Shown in pieces: positions 26,835 to 27,561 of a DNA stretch of 27,561 bases (positions are counted from its first letter, which is position 1; the number at the start of each line of letters is the position of its first letter). The stretch is from a virus. A model generated the notes under the pieces. That model was given only the letters and a program-made list of their open reading frames with translations. It was not told where the DNA came from and made no database searches. Position numbers and translations under genes: made by a program. The stretch covers positions 1 through 27,561 of the IMG/VR virus record IMGVR_UViG_3300031758_000453. One strand, given 5' to 3'.

Positions 26835-27377
26835 ATGAGCGAGACACCAGAAGTCCCGACCGTAAAGCCGCAGATCGAGACACCGCCTCCTCCCTACGAT
26901 CCGCGCTATCAGAACGCGGTGGCGACGTACACCGAGACGGCCGACGCGATTGTGCAGGAATGGCACGTCGAGACGTGGCCGATCGACCGGGTGAAAACGA
27001 TCTATCGCAACCGGGTGGAAGAGGAAGCGGAGCGCATCCGTCTGCGCTACATCACGCCGGGCGCTGGCATGGCGATGACCTACACCGAGAAGCATCAGCA
27101 GGCACAGGCTGTGGAGGCGATGGGAGAAGCGGCGGCCAACGCGCTGACGCCAGAACAGCGCACGTCTCAGTTCCCGACGCTGGCCGCATCGGTCGGCATC
27201 GAGGCGCCGACGCTGTGGGGCTGCGCCCTGCTGGTGATCCAGAAATACGAGCAGTTTGCACAACTCTCCGGTGCCATCGAGCGCGCGCGTTTGCTCGGTA
27301 AGAAGGCGATCAGTGATGCGTCCGATCAGGCGGCGGTTGTCGCTGCATATGGGGCGATCACATGGCCGAACCCGTAG
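26835..27377 (+). CDS. tail-fibre-associated protein, 180 aa
   Basis: A 180-residue helical protein after the fibre gene. After a Pro-rich start (PQIETPPPPYDPRYQNA), it has EEEAERIRLRYITPGAGMAMTYTEKHQQAQAVEA, a segment of a type often seen in proteins downstream of phage tail fibres, and a final helical repeat (QLSGAIERARLLGKKAISDASD). Likely an assembly helper or fibre attachment protein. AAGGACC precedes the ATG. I could not tie it to a named family with confidence. Confidence 0.58.
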   Translation: MSETPEVPTVKPQIETPPPPYDPRYQNAVATYTETADAIVQEWHVETWPIDRVKTIYRNRVEEEAERIRLRYITPGAGMAMTYTEKHQQAQAVEAMGEAAANALTPEQRTSQFPTLAASVGIEAPTLWGCALLVIQKYEQFAQLSGAIERARLLGKKAISDASDQAAVVAAYGAITWPNP

Positions 27378-27561
27378 CATCGAGGGATTGGCGCCAGAAG
27401 CACCGCGAAGTCCGCCACGAGCGCACGACCGAGGTGCGCGCCGAGACGCTGCCCGCTGATGTCGTCGACCTCATCACCGACATGGCCCAGCAAGTCGCGC
27501 GGATCAACCTCGAGCTGATCGACGCGAAGCAGCGGCTAGCGGCCATTGAGTCCATCGAGAT
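27362..27561 (+). CDS. coiled-coil protein, truncated at the window edge
   Basis: The first 66 codons of a gene starting at ATG 27362, overlapping the previous stop by 16 nt. The sequence is charged and helical: basic start (DWRQKHREVRHERTTEVRAET), then LPADVVDLITDMAQQVARINLELIDAKQRLAAIES, a coiled-coil pattern. Small proteins of this type can be spanins, tail proteins or regulators; the rest lies outside. Confidence 0.55.
   Translation, partial: MAEPVASRDWRQKHREVRHERTTEVRAETLPADVVDLITDMAQQVARINLELIDAKQRLAAIESIE

Noticed and set aside
26403-27380. 325-codon minus-strand frame
   Set aside because: Arg-rich antisense shadow of the tail fibre genes.

Overview
The window is a contiguous piece of a temperate, short-tailed (podovirus-like) phage or prophage. 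High GC, ATGA/GTGA start-stop overlaps and the protein styles suggest an alphaproteobacterial host, probably Hyphomicrobiales; this is inferred without a database search. No bacterial flanking gene, integrase, tRNA, CRISPR array or insertion sequence is visible, and both ends cut through phage genes.

Layout. Positions 1-2304 (minus strand) are a leftward early operon of small genes ending in a recombination pair: an ERF-family single-strand annealing protein and the start of a YqaJ/lambda-exonuclease-like nuclease. Positions 2390-3370 are a lambda-like immunity region. It has a minus-strand CI-like repressor, a divergent Cro-like HTH gene, and two pairs of palindromic operators (consensus TTGGGAATTCCCAA). 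Each pair has one perfect site inside the spacer of a sigma70-like promoter and one weaker site upstream of the -35. The repressor is split into two frames at a run of nine G, and its S24-like C-terminal domain lacks the catalytic Ser and Lys.

Positions 3559-6847 (plus strand) are the rightward early operon: small genes, a zinc-ribbon peptide, and an O-like replication protein. Its central coding sequence carries four iterons, an inverted half-copy and an AT-rich stretch (a lambda-style origin inside the initiator gene). An N6-adenine-type DNA methyltransferase and a NusG-like antitermination candidate follow. Positions 6844-7163 hold a good promoter match, a hairpin and an 11-bp inverted repeat, in the place where lambda has its late promoter and leader. 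Positions 7164-9340 encode an outer-membrane barrel and several membrane proteins, a possible lysis or lysogenic-conversion block.

Positions 9371-27561 are the late morphogenesis genes in podovirus order: small and large terminase, portal, two small genes, scaffold, major capsid, decoration-like protein, a terminator-like hairpin, a helix-rich protein, head-tail adaptor, P22 gp10-like tail hub, GNAT-like protein, three ejection/internal virion proteins, a collar-domain tail protein, a second tail fibre, and tail-associated genes continuing past the right edge. Almost all late genes overlap or nearly touch, so they are probably co-transcribed. No endolysin was recognised.
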